Source: a bacterium
GTDB taxonomy: Bacteria > Vulcanimicrobiota > Xenobia > Xenobiales > Xenobiaceae
Reading direction: 5' to 3'
Length of the DNA stretch: 10,157 nucleotides
NCBI GenBank assembly: GCA_017444045.1
Contig: JAFSXO010000371.1
Coordinates: 1-10,157 of the forward strand
The translations under genes were made by a program, and so were the position numbers. The notes beneath the pieces were generated by a model. The model saw nothing but the letters and a program-made list of their open reading frames with translations. It was not told the DNA's origin and ran no database searches. This document shows, piece after piece, positions 1-6,761 of this stretch (positions are counted from its first letter, which is position 1; every line of letters begins with the position of its first letter).

Positions 1-22
1 CCCTCTGTCGCAGTCGCGACAT

Positions 23-48
23 CTCCCCCTGCCATCCTTTAGGGGGAG
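23..48 (-). other. 8-bp GC-rich inverted repeat near the left edge
   Basis: CTCCCCCT (23-30) and AGGGGGAG (41-48) form a perfect 8-bp stem with a 10-nt loop. On the transcript the second arm is AGGGGGAG, directly followed by ATG at 22, so the stem could mask a ribosome-binding site of a gene that continues past the left edge. The spacing to that ATG is unusually short, and an alternative ATG lies in the loop at 35. No downstream coding evidence is available. Confidence 0.4.
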
Positions 49-74
49 TTATAATGAGGTTCTATTGGCCATTG

Positions 75-120
75 CTTAACTAAACGACATTGCTCTCTGA
101 CGCAATGCCATTAAGTTAAG
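75..120 (-). other. Long hairpin downstream of the radical SAM gene
   Basis: Arms 75-93 and 102-120 can pair over 19 positions with an 8-nt loop (TCTCTGAC on the plus strand). On the transcript there is one mismatch and two G-U pairs. The inner arms carry GCATTGC/GCAATG, reminiscent of the GCATTGG/CCAATGC arms of the two leaders. No U-tract follows, so it is a poor intrinsic terminator. It may be a processing or stability element, or a third, more diverged member of the same repeat family. The rest of 1-151 holds no confident gene. Confidence 0.45.
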
Positions 121-151
121 TCAGATGCTTAGCGTTTAGCCCAGGTTCAGG

Positions 152-1441
152 TTAAATTTGCCGCGGCTTATATGGATTATGGTTGCCCAGACGCACACCC
201 GGCGCCTTAGCCCTAAATACCCGCAGCATCTCCGGCACCCCCAGCACAGGCCCTGAAGGTATGGGCAGGTTGGGCAGAAGCAGATCGGGATCCATATTGA
301 GATTGCGCAGCTGAATCATGCTGACATCGTACTCCCGCACAAAATCGAGCATGGCCTCAGTTTCCGCCTGGCTGTCATTGACCCCGGGCAGGCATAGCCA
401 GTTGATGGACACCCAAAGGCCGCGCTGGCGCGCATAGCGCACCGTCTCCCACACATCGCGCATCCTGTAGCCGCGGGGACGGTAATAGGCATTGTAAAGC
501 TCTTCACGCACAGAGATCATCGACACGCGCAGAGAATCCAGACCAGCATCGATAACCTGGCGCGCCGCCTCGGGACGCGAGCCATTGGTATTCATGTGGA
601 TCGCCCCAGCAGGCGTTTTGGCGCGGATCATTTTTATGGCCGCCGCAATGGTATCGGCCTGCAGCAGCGGCTCTCCCTCGCAGCCCTGCCCAAAGGAGTA
701 AATTGCCTGGGGCGCCTCCAGGTGTCTGATGCCCACCTCGGCGATTTCCTCCGCGCTGGGCACAAACTTCAGGCGCACCTGCGGCGAAGGCTGGTGTCCC
801 TCGGGCTGATACGAGATGCATCCCTGGCAGCCCGCATTGCACTGCGGCGAGGTTGGCGCCGCACCCTCCCAGCGCCCGTAAAAGATATTCTGGGCGTTGT
901 AGCAGCCGTATTCGCAGGCGCATTTCTTCAGATGCTCATAAAGGCGGTTGTGCGGCCAGCGGCGTTTGGCCTTAGCGATCAGCTCGGCTAGGTCCCCGCG
1001 CCCATAGCGCTGAGGACGCCAGCGCGGATTGTCCTCGGTCTGGCAGGCCGCCACATACAGCTCACCGTCTATCGGATAAACCGCGGTATAGCCGAACAGC
1101 GGCAGATCGGGAGCATCAGACGTTTTTTCCCAGGCGGGCATAAATGTGAGCGTCCAGCCGGACGGCAGCTGGGCCGCCATGGTCAGACAGCCCTCGGCCA
1201 CCATCTCTTCAGCATCGTCTGCGCTCCGCACCACGGGACTGCGCCCTGGCAGGAAGTGCAGCTGCGCCCCATCAGGCAGGGGAGACAGCTCCTCGCGGCG
1301 CGGCAAGCGCATACCCTGCGCAGTGCGCCCCAAGCCCAGCAGCCCAGGCTCTTCCCAGTATCCGCCCTCGCTGTCGGCGCAAAGCACTCCGGCACAGCCT
1401 GCAGACGGCTTATTCTTCGCTGGCCTGCGGCGTTTAACCAT
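152..1441 (-). CDS. Radical SAM enzyme of unassigned function
   Basis: This 429-residue protein has the radical SAM cluster motif CX3CX2C at C201-C205-C208 (CNAGCQGC), followed by a glycine-rich SAM-binding segment FGQGCEGEP (251-259) and a barrel strand IHMNTNG. It should bind a 4Fe-4S cluster and cleave S-adenosylmethionine to start a radical reaction. An N-terminal region of about 190 residues precedes the barrel and carries an extra cysteine cluster (C174, C176, C180) just before the core motif. I recall a conserved family of similar proteins in Firmicutes-like anaerobes with the same layout, but no assigned substrate. The start is ATG 1441. The AGGA Shine-Dalgarno overlaps the rho TAG stop and the gap is 7 nt, so translation is probably coupled to rho. 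The pairing with rho may be functional or only operon chance. Stop TAA. Confidence 0.9.
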   Translation of the reverse strand: MVKRRRPAKNKPSAGCAGVLCADSEGGYWEEPGLLGLGRTAQGMRLPRREELSPLPDGAQLHFLPGRSPVVRSADDAEEMVAEGCLTMAAQLPSGWTLTFMPAWEKTSDAPDLPLFGYTAVYPIDGELYVAACQTEDNPRWRPQRYGRGDLAELIAKAKRRWPHNRLYEHLKKCACEYGCYNAQNIFYGRWEGAAPTSPQCNAGCQGCISYQPEGHQPSPQVRLKFVPSAEEIAEVGIRHLEAPQAIYSFGQGCEGEPLLQADTIAAAIKMIRAKTPAGAIHMNTNGSRPEAARQVIDAGLDSLRVSMISVREELYNAYYRPRGYRMRDVWETVRYARQRGLWVSINWLCLPGVNDSQAETEAMLDFVREYDVSMIQLRNLNMDPDLLLPNLPIPSGPVLGVPEMLRVFRAKAPGVRLGNHNPYKPRQI

Positions 1442-1448
1442 GGGCGTC

Positions 1449-3914
1449 CTACTCGCTTCTCTGGCTCTTCATGCGAGCAACATACTCAGCGTTGGTAGGA
1501 TGCGGCTTCATGGTCTTGATTACCGGCTCCACCTGCTTGTAATCATTCTCGCTGGTAGTGCTCGTGTTAAGCTGCTGGCGAATGGTCGTAGCGAACCACA
1601 TCTCGTCACCCTTGACATCGTACAGAAGCTCATCGTGGCGCGTTCCGCTGCGGCAGAGATCGATAGCCGGGAAGATACGGCGCTCGGCCAGCTTGCGCGA
1701 CAGGTTGACCTCCATGTTGCCCGTACCCTTAAACTCCTCGAAAATAACCTCGTCCATCTTCGAGCCAGTTTCGATCAGCGCGGTAGCTATAATAGTCAGG
1801 CTGCCGCCATTCTCAATATTGCGGGCCGAGCCAAACAGATGCTTGGGCACGCGCAGGGCGGAGATATCCAGACCGCCGCTCATCGTCCGACCAGTATTGG
1901 GAGCGCAGTTATTGCAGGCGCGTCCCAAACGGGTCAGCGAATCCATGATAATGACCACGTCCTTGCCCAGCTCAACCAGACGGCGCGCCCGCTCCAAGAC
2001 CAGATTGCTTATGCGTATATGCTGGCCGAATTCTTCGTCAAAGGTTGACGCTACCACTGTGCCATCGATCGAGCGCACTATATCGGTAACCTCTTCGGGA
2101 CGCTCATCGACTAGCAGAGCCATCAGCACCGCGCTGGGACAGTTGGCACTAATACCCATCGCAATATTTTTAAGCATTATGGTTTTGCCAGCCTTAGGAG
2201 GAGCAACAATCAGACAGCGCTGTCCCCGGCCTAACGGGGCGAACAGATCGATAATGCGGGTAGTCAGCTCATTGGGATCGTGCTCCAGCACATAGCGCTC
2301 GTTGGGGTAAATAGGCACCAGCTGATCAAACACAGGCCGACGCTTGGCCTTGGCAGCATCGATGCCGTTGACAAACAGCACTTTATGCAGGGAGAAGAAA
2401 TTATCATCGTGTTTGGGCACCCGAAGCACACCTGTTACCATATCGCCCATGCGCAGGCCGGCATTCTTAATGAGCGAGCTGGACACGAAAATATCGTTAT
2501 TGTTGCATTCCTTAAAGGTTACCCCTCTCAGCATTCCCGCGTTATCGGGCTTGATCTCCAGCACTCCGGTAACAAACGCTTCAAGCTGCGGCTCGGCGTA
2601 ATCATCCTCATAATCTGCATAAGGATCGGAATCCATGTAGTGGGAACCGTGTGCGCGCTCATAGCGATCATCTTCATAATCCCGGCCGCTGCGCGCATAC
2701 ATGTCGCTGCTTTCAAGGTGCTGGCCGCGCATCATCCGTTCATTAAACATCTGCGCTTCGCCATTGTCCTGGCTATAAGGAGAGGCACTGTGCACGTTAT
2801 CAGTATAATACCGAGAGTCATCGCGATCCCAAGCGTCCATCTGATCTGCGAAATCAGAAATATCGCCACCGTTATAGCCGCTATAATCGCGATCATTATG
2901 CTGGTGGGCATAACCATTCATATCGTCTTCCAGTTCGGTTCTGCGGGAGCTCAGCCGAGAACGAGAAGCCTGCTGCTTCGTCTCAATCCTGCGCACGCCC
3001 TTCGAGGGCACAGAGCCCCTTGCATAATCGGAGCGAGACGGAGGCGCGGACACACCTTCGGCATAATCGCCAGCCCTTCCGCTTCTGTCAGAATAAGCGC
3101 GCAGATCGGCACCTGAAACCGGCTCATTGTTACTGCCGACCAGCTGCAGCTGCGCATACTGACGCTTGCTATATCTCTCCCTCGTCTTGCCACTGACAGC
3201 ACCGGCCCCTGCCGGCATGCCCCTTAAGTCTCTATCCGCTGCCCCAAGCTTGGCTTCGGCATGCTTAATGCTGCCCTTCGTGCGGCTGGGCGCAGAAAAC
3301 GCATCGGCTCTCATCCCAGAGGGAAGCTCACCTTGGACGCGCGCCGCCGCGGAAGAGCCATCAGCCTGGGCGCGGGCAGTCCCAGCAGGACGCTCGCCCT
3401 TAACGCGCTTAATCCTGGCAGGACGCTCACCCTGAGCTGGATAGGCTGCGGAAGGACGCTCGCTCTGGGCACCGGCAGCGCCAGAAGGATAGTCGCTTTG
3501 GGCGGTTGGAGCCATAGAGGCAGGCTCGCTTTGGGCACGGGCTTTTCTCTTACGGCCGCGCCCGTCTGCTTTAGCCGCCTGGCTTTCGGCATCAAGCTTA
3601 GTTTCCTGAACGCTTTCGTCTGCATCAGAGCGCACACTGCTCAGCTCGGCAGTCTGGGCGGACTTATCCCGCCGCGAGGCTGCGCGCTTAGCGGCAGGCT
3701 CTGCTTCCGGAGCAGGCTGATCTAACCGCTCATCCTGCTCACCTTCATCGAACACAAAATCATCGGTCTGATTCTCTATAATAAAAGTAATTAGACTGTC
3801 CTTTGAACAACGGGTAATACCTAATCCTATATGATTCTGCTTTTTTACTGCCGAAGCCATACTTCTGAGCGTAGATATTTTCATTTTTCTTAATTGCTGC
3901 TCAGTATAAGCCAT
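1449..3914 (-). CDS. rho: Transcription termination factor Rho with long disordered N-terminal insertion
   Basis: This is Rho, the hexameric RNA helicase that ends transcription. I start it at ATG 3914 (821 residues), not at 3950, because GGAGGT falls inside the longer version and a Rho_N-like start (MAYTEQQLRKMKISTLRSMA) follows. Rho_N covers 1-48. A disordered insertion follows at about 49-440, then the RNA-binding cold-shock domain (441-518) and the RecA-like ATPase with Walker A APPKAGKT (571-578), DERPEE (603-608), Walker B D658, Q-loop NTGRTMSGG (673-681), R-loop FKGTGN (728-733) and arginine finger R759. E. coli Rho has 419 residues; the excess is the insertion. Primary-site aromatics F62 and F64 of E. 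coli align with A459 and M461, and E108-R109-Y110 with D-N-F. The insertion has a basic Pro/Ala-rich repeat array and an acidic Tyr/Asp-rich end. The radical SAM gene begins 7 nt after the stop. Confidence 0.97.
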   Translation of the reverse strand: MAYTEQQLRKMKISTLRSMASAVKKQNHIGLGITRCSKDSLITFIIENQTDDFVFDEGEQDERLDQPAPEAEPAAKRAASRRDKSAQTAELSSVRSDADESVQETKLDAESQAAKADGRGRKRKARAQSEPASMAPTAQSDYPSGAAGAQSERPSAAYPAQGERPARIKRVKGERPAGTARAQADGSSAAARVQGELPSGMRADAFSAPSRTKGSIKHAEAKLGAADRDLRGMPAGAGAVSGKTRERYSKRQYAQLQLVGSNNEPVSGADLRAYSDRSGRAGDYAEGVSAPPSRSDYARGSVPSKGVRRIETKQQASRSRLSSRRTELEDDMNGYAHQHNDRDYSGYNGGDISDFADQMDAWDRDDSRYYTDNVHSASPYSQDNGEAQMFNERMMRGQHLESSDMYARSGRDYEDDRYERAHGSHYMDSDPYADYEDDYAEPQLEAFVTGVLEIKPDNAGMLRGVTFKECNNNDIFVSSSLIKNAGLRMGDMVTGVLRVPKHDDNFFSLHKVLFVNGIDAAKAKRRPVFDQLVPIYPNERYVLEHDPNELTTRIIDLFAPLGRGQRCLIVAPPKAGKTIMLKNIAMGISANCPSAVLMALLVDERPEEVTDIVRSIDGTVVASTFDEEFGQHIRISNLVLERARRLVELGKDVVIIMDSLTRLGRACNNCAPNTGRTMSGGLDISALRVPKHLFGSARNIENGGSLTIIATALIETGSKMDEVIFEEFKGTGNMEVNLSRKLAERRIFPAIDLCRSGTRHDELLYDVKGDEMWFATTIRQQLNTSTTSENDYKQVEPVIKTMKPHPTNAEYVARMKSQRSE
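3300..3530 (-). repeat. Degenerate 33-bp tandem array inside rho (seven 11-residue units)
   Basis: Residues 129-205 of Rho (start at 3914) fall into seven consecutive 11-residue units: SEPASMAPTAQ, SDYPSGAAGAQ, SERPSAAYPAQ, GERPARIKRVK, GERPAGTARAQ, ADGSSAAARVQ and GELPSGMRADA. The pattern is roughly [SG]E-x-P-[SA]-x5-[QK]. The DNA shows the same 33-bp period, for example repeated GGACGCTCG on the plus strand. In-frame repeat growth without gaps is typical of slippage in a region with little structural constraint. Confidence 0.8.
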
Positions 3915-3924
3915 ATCTCTACCA

Positions 3925-4062
3925 TACCTCCGTAGCCCAATGCCATTCACTTAATGAATAAACAGCATTGGTTATGCTTATTCATGTGCGTTAGCGCTGC
4001 GTTTTATGCTTAGCGTGCAAACAGCAAACAGCACGCGCAGCACCGAAATTATCCCATCAGCT
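3925..4062 (-). promoter_or_regulatory. Structured 5' leader of rho, homologous to the zinc-ribbon operon leader
   Basis: In transcript order it contains AGCTGATGGGATAA (4049-4062), a hairpin GCGTGC-12 nt-GCACGC (4013-4036), the 34-bp core (3965-3998), and a second hairpin in which CCAATGC pairs with GCATTGG (3937-3971). Five nt later comes GGAGGTA (3925-3931). Inside the second hairpin ATTCA and TGAAT can pair around a TTAAG loop. Compared with the 8508-8647 copy, the first hairpin has a different sequence but the same place and type, and spacings match (51 bp; 5 nt). Rho is autoregulated through its leader in E. coli, so a regulatory leader here would make sense, but it is not similar in sequence and the mechanism is unproven. 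A GGAGGTA this close to a hairpin could be controlled by folding. Confidence 0.6.
3965..3998 (-). repeat. 34-bp core repeat, copy 2 (identical to 8550-8583)
   Basis: This is the rho-side copy. On the plus strand it begins GCATTGGTTATGCTTATTC and ends GTTAGCGCT, with no mismatch to 8550-8583. The base after the match differs (G here, A there) and similarity then becomes patchy, although the more distant TTATCCCA block realigns at the same spacing. Confidence 0.85.
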
Positions 4063-4097
4063 GCGCTTTATTCGGCAGCCACAGCTTTATATTCCGA

Positions 4098-5150
4098 TCA
4101 GGATACAGCCTGAGCAGAACGCAATTTAAAAATTCCTACCGCTATTAAGACAGCGGCGCATACCGCCAGGCACGCTATATTAGACATCAGCCCAGACAGC
4201 GGCAGACCAGCAAGCAAGGCCTTGCTTAAGCCATCATAAAGATACCATGTAGGCAGATAGTGGGAGACGAAGCGCATCCTTTCGCTAATATCTGCCAGTG
4301 CCAAGGGCACAAACAGAACTGTATACAGCACCGGCCCTACAGCATTGGCAACAGCCTGACTGCGCGCCAGCAGCCCAAAGACCAGTCCCCCGACAGAGAA
4401 CAGGGCCGAGCCGATCACCAAAAACACGATCAGCGCCAAGTTATCTCCCATACCATCGCTATTCAGATAAAGCACCAGCAGAGATGACACCAAGGCAATA
4501 GCAAAGCCCGCCAGGGTCTTTCCCCAGAGCACATCAGACAGACGCGTCGGGGTCATAAGCACAGCTGCCAGCGTTTTGTTATCCATTTCCTCAGTCAGCG
4601 AAGCAGACGTGAGAACTAGCCCTCCCATGCAGGTAAATACCAGCCAAATAGGCAGCATGGCCAAATGCGCATCCCCAGAATGCTCATTTACACGCTCAAC
4701 CCGCACATCGGCAGGAAGCTCCTGTCCCGCCATCTGACGCAAAGCCCCGCGTATTCCCTCCCTAAAAATCGCCGCCTGAGTCAGACTGGCCTCGTTGACC
4801 GCTAAAGAAAGCTCGGGAAAAGCGTCGGCATGCAAATCCGCGTCAAAGGAAGCGGTTATATGCACAGCGCCGCAGGCCCTGCCCGAGCGTACGGCCTCAC
4901 GGCATTTTTCCCACTGCGGCTCTTCCTGCAGCTGGAACAGATCAGTAGTGCGCAGCGCCTGAACTAAAGCCGACCGCCCGTCATCACAGATCAGCACCAC
5001 CGGATGACGCACGTCGCCATTAGCAAAAAATCTAGAAAAAAACACCGAAAGCAATACGGGGCCAATCAATATAAAAAGAATAATATGGCTGCGCACTGCT
5101 TCTTCGATATCTTTAAGCAAAAAAGCCCATACGGTCCTTAGGCAAAGCAC
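4098..5150 (-). CDS. ABC-2-type transporter permease
   Basis: This 350-residue permease has the ABC-2 layout. A helix at about 22-42 (IILFILIGPVLLSVFFSRFF) is followed by a large extracytoplasmic loop to about 163, then helices at about 164-184, 210-230, 238-262, 268-287 and 322-342. The intracellular signature after the second helix reads EEMDNKTLAAVLMTPTRLSD, the classic ABC-2 coupling motif (usually EEKEKGTLE-LLVTP). The start is GTG at 5150 with GGAGGT 6 nt upstream. It probably pairs with the ATPase at 5969-6742, and the large loop places it in the NatB/YhaP-like branch. The cargo is unknown. Its stop (TGA) lies 183 nt before the rho start, with the conserved leader in between. No intrinsic terminator is visible between the two genes, so read-through is possible. 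Confidence 0.9.
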   Translation of the reverse strand: MLCLRTVWAFLLKDIEEAVRSHIILFILIGPVLLSVFFSRFFANGDVRHPVVLICDDGRSALVQALRTTDLFQLQEEPQWEKCREAVRSGRACGAVHITASFDADLHADAFPELSLAVNEASLTQAAIFREGIRGALRQMAGQELPADVRVERVNEHSGDAHLAMLPIWLVFTCMGGLVLTSASLTEEMDNKTLAAVLMTPTRLSDVLWGKTLAGFAIALVSSLLVLYLNSDGMGDNLALIVFLVIGSALFSVGGLVFGLLARSQAVANAVGPVLYTVLFVPLALADISERMRFVSHYLPTWYLYDGLSKALLAGLPLSGLMSNIACLAVCAAVLIAVGIFKLRSAQAVS

Positions 5151-5252
5151 CTGCGAACCTCCACGAAACGCTGCACAATAACTATTTGCGGCGCAAACAG
5201 CGCCTTAACACGCCCGCCAAAACGGACATATAAACTTATTAATCAGGCCAGC

Positions 5253-5861
5253 CTAGCCTTCTTCGGCTTTGCTGCCTTCTGACGCAGGCTCCACATCCTT
5301 AACGTTTATATCTACACAGCCAGACGACTCTAATACATCAACTATACCGTCGGCAAGTGCCTTGGATACGTTCGGCACAATAAACTTAACACACGGCTTT
5401 TTGACCTGTTTAGTGCTCGGCTCAACCTGAAACGCCACGCCGGCACGCTGGCTAACACTGGCGGCCTTAGCCTTGGCTTCTTTCTCGCTTTTATACACGC
5501 CGCCATACTGCAGGGCGGTTTTATCCTCTAAAAACTGACTCTCGAGCTTGCGAACCTTCAGAGCAGCGTGAAATGCCTCGATCATGCCCTTGTCTCCGCG
5601 CACGATCAAACGATATCCATTAGGAACCGCTACCCCATAAGTAACAGACATGGTATTGACGCTGACACCGCTTTCCTCAAGACGCTTCTTTAATTCCGGA
5701 GCACTTTTTACCTGGGGGCAAAAAGCTACTATATCAGCCATACCCTTGGGTGTGACAACAGTTGTCTCTTCCTTGCCGACTAGGAACAGCAAAGCTCCTA
5801 GCGCTAACACACACAACAGCAAAATTGCGAGACTAGTACGGCGGATCTGCGAGAGGGTCAA
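5253..5861 (-). CDS. Membrane-anchored protein with a possible SPOR-like C-terminal domain
   Basis: This 202-residue protein starts with TTG at 5861; AGGAG lies 9 nt upstream and no better start is in frame. Residues 9-28 form one hydrophobic helix preceded by RR, which predicts an N-in, C-out single-pass anchor. The exported part has alternating helix and strand: about 45-105, then a stretch of about 115-190 with LQYGGVYKSEKEAKAKAASVS. That last stretch resembles a SPOR domain (a short strand with a Gly turn, then an Ala/Lys-rich helix). SPOR domains bind denuded peptidoglycan at division sites, but the fit here is weak and a generic periplasmic fold is equally possible. The acidic tail (EPASEGSKAEEG) is disordered. 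Two exported cysteines stand out (157 and 182). It lies between an ABC ATPase and an ABC-2 permease, but the gaps (107 and 102 nt) do not prove one operon. Confidence 0.75.
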   Translation of the reverse strand: MTLSQIRRTSLAILLLCVLALGALLFLVGKEETTVVTPKGMADIVAFCPQVKSAPELKKRLEESGVSVNTMSVTYGVAVPNGYRLIVRGDKGMIEAFHAALKVRKLESQFLEDKTALQYGGVYKSEKEAKAKAASVSQRAGVAFQVEPSTKQVKKPCVKFIVPNVSKALADGIVDVLESSGCVDINVKDVEPASEGSKAEEG

Positions 5862-5961
5862 CTTTACGGACTCCTAAGCCAACAAGAATTTGCTCCATAC
5901 CCAAACAGCGATTAGAAACGCGAAATTATGGAGTTTACAATGGATTCGATATTAATATTTC

Positions 5962-5991
5962 TAACAGGCTAATTTATACTCCTGCCTGTTA
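5962..5991 (-). terminator. Inverted repeat across the end of the ABC ATPase gene; possible terminator or attenuator
   Basis: TAACAGGC (5962-5969) and GCCTGTTA (5984-5991) form a perfect 8-bp stem with a 14-nt loop that contains the stop codon of the ATPase gene. The transcript continues with GAAATATTAATATC, which is AU-rich but lacks a clean U-tract, so a strong intrinsic terminator is doubtful. It may act as a partial terminator, a 3'-end stabiliser or a Rho-dependent pause site before the next gene. Confidence 0.35.
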
Positions 5992-6742
5992 AATGATAAA
6001 AAAGCTCTTCAAGCCCAGGCGAGCGCTTAATTTTGCGCCCTCCCTGCTCTATTTCGATCTGTTCGGGCAGATACTGGCCGCATAAATCTAAATAATGGCC
6101 CTGGCACAGCAGGCTTCCATCATGCAATATCGCTATCTGATGGCAGAGCCGCTCAGCCTCCTCCATATAGTGCGTCGTCAGAAAGACCGTCCCACCTTCA
6201 GAGCAGTACGCTTCAATAAGCTGGCGCACACCTCTGGCTGCCACAGGGTCCAGACCTGATGTAGGCTCGTCTAAAAACAGCAGCCTGGGCCTGCCTATCA
6301 TTGCCCTGGCCAAAGCTAGGCGCTGGCGCATACCCCGGGAGAGCTGGCTGACCGCGCTGTCTGCCTTGCTCTGAAGGTCCACCTTCTCCAGCAGCTCATC
6401 CGCATATGCGGGATCGGCACCGTACAAGGACGCGAAAAAGCACAGGTTTTTGCGCACAGACAGGCGCATGTAGTGCCCAGGATCCTCGGACATGACCCCA
6501 ACAGCGCGCCGAAGCTGCTGGCTTTGCGCCAGAGGATCCAGACCCAGCACCTTAATGCTTCCAGACTGGGGGCGCAGCTGGCCGGTCAGCAGGCGTATTG
6601 TCGTGGTTTTGCCGGCTCCGTTTGTGCCGAGCAAACCAAAGACCTGCCCAGAAGCAACAGCAAACGTCAGCTTGTTCAGCCCCCAGCTGCCGCCAAAGGA
6701 ATAGCAGACACCGTCTGCTTCTATTGCCGACTGTACATCCAT
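5969..6742 (-). CDS. ABC-2-type transporter ATPase (CcmA/NatA-like)
   Basis: This 257-residue ATPase starts at ATG 6742. A GAGAGG sequence lies 8-9 nt upstream, and the frame before this point overlaps the preceding gene and reads as non-homologous sequence, so the longer start at 6853 is rejected. It has Walker A GTNGAGKT (39-46), signature LSRGM (134-138) in place of LSGGQ, Walker B LLFLDEP (154-160) and switch histidine 191 in LTTHYMEEA. LSRGM and the MEEAERLC phrase are typical of ATPases that work with ABC-2 permeases. The Q-loop reads VMSEDPGHY, without the usual glutamine, as in a subset of this family. The likely partner is the ABC-2 permease at 4098-5150, although a small membrane-anchored protein gene lies between. 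It also follows the unrecognised membrane protein by 19 nt. The substrate is unknown: drug, ion, polysaccharide or lipid are all possible. Confidence 0.93.
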   Translation of the reverse strand: MDVQSAIEADGVCYSFGGSWGLNKLTFAVASGQVFGLLGTNGAGKTTTIRLLTGQLRPQSGSIKVLGLDPLAQSQQLRRAVGVMSEDPGHYMRLSVRKNLCFFASLYGADPAYADELLEKVDLQSKADSAVSQLSRGMRQRLALARAMIGRPRLLFLDEPTSGLDPVAARGVRQLIEAYCSEGGTVFLTTHYMEEAERLCHQIAILHDGSLLCQGHYLDLCGQYLPEQIEIEQGGRKIKRSPGLEELFYHLTGRSIN

Positions 6743-6761
6743 ATTCCAGAACCTCTCACAC

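Noticed and set aside
1146..2048. 300-residue open frame on the plus strand
   Set aside because: It lies opposite rho and the radical SAM gene, has no recognisable motif, no good ribosome-binding site, and a composition explained by the codon bias of the real genes.
2280..3116. 278-residue plus-strand open frame rich in Ile/Val/His
   Set aside because: It is the antisense image of the Asp/Tyr-rich Rho insertion: reverse complements of GAY and TAY codons read as Ile/Val. Its hydrophobicity is an artefact.
3300..3530. CRISPR array
   Set aside because: The 33-bp period has no separate conserved repeat and unique spacer, stays in frame in rho, and lacks cas genes.
3915..3950. Rho start at 3950
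   Set aside because: GGAGGT inside this stretch serves the ATG at 3914, and the added residues lie in the conserved leader hairpin.
3951..4097. tRNA or insertion sequence in the rho upstream gap
   Set aside because: No cloverleaf, no transposase and no terminal inverted repeats or target duplication were seen.
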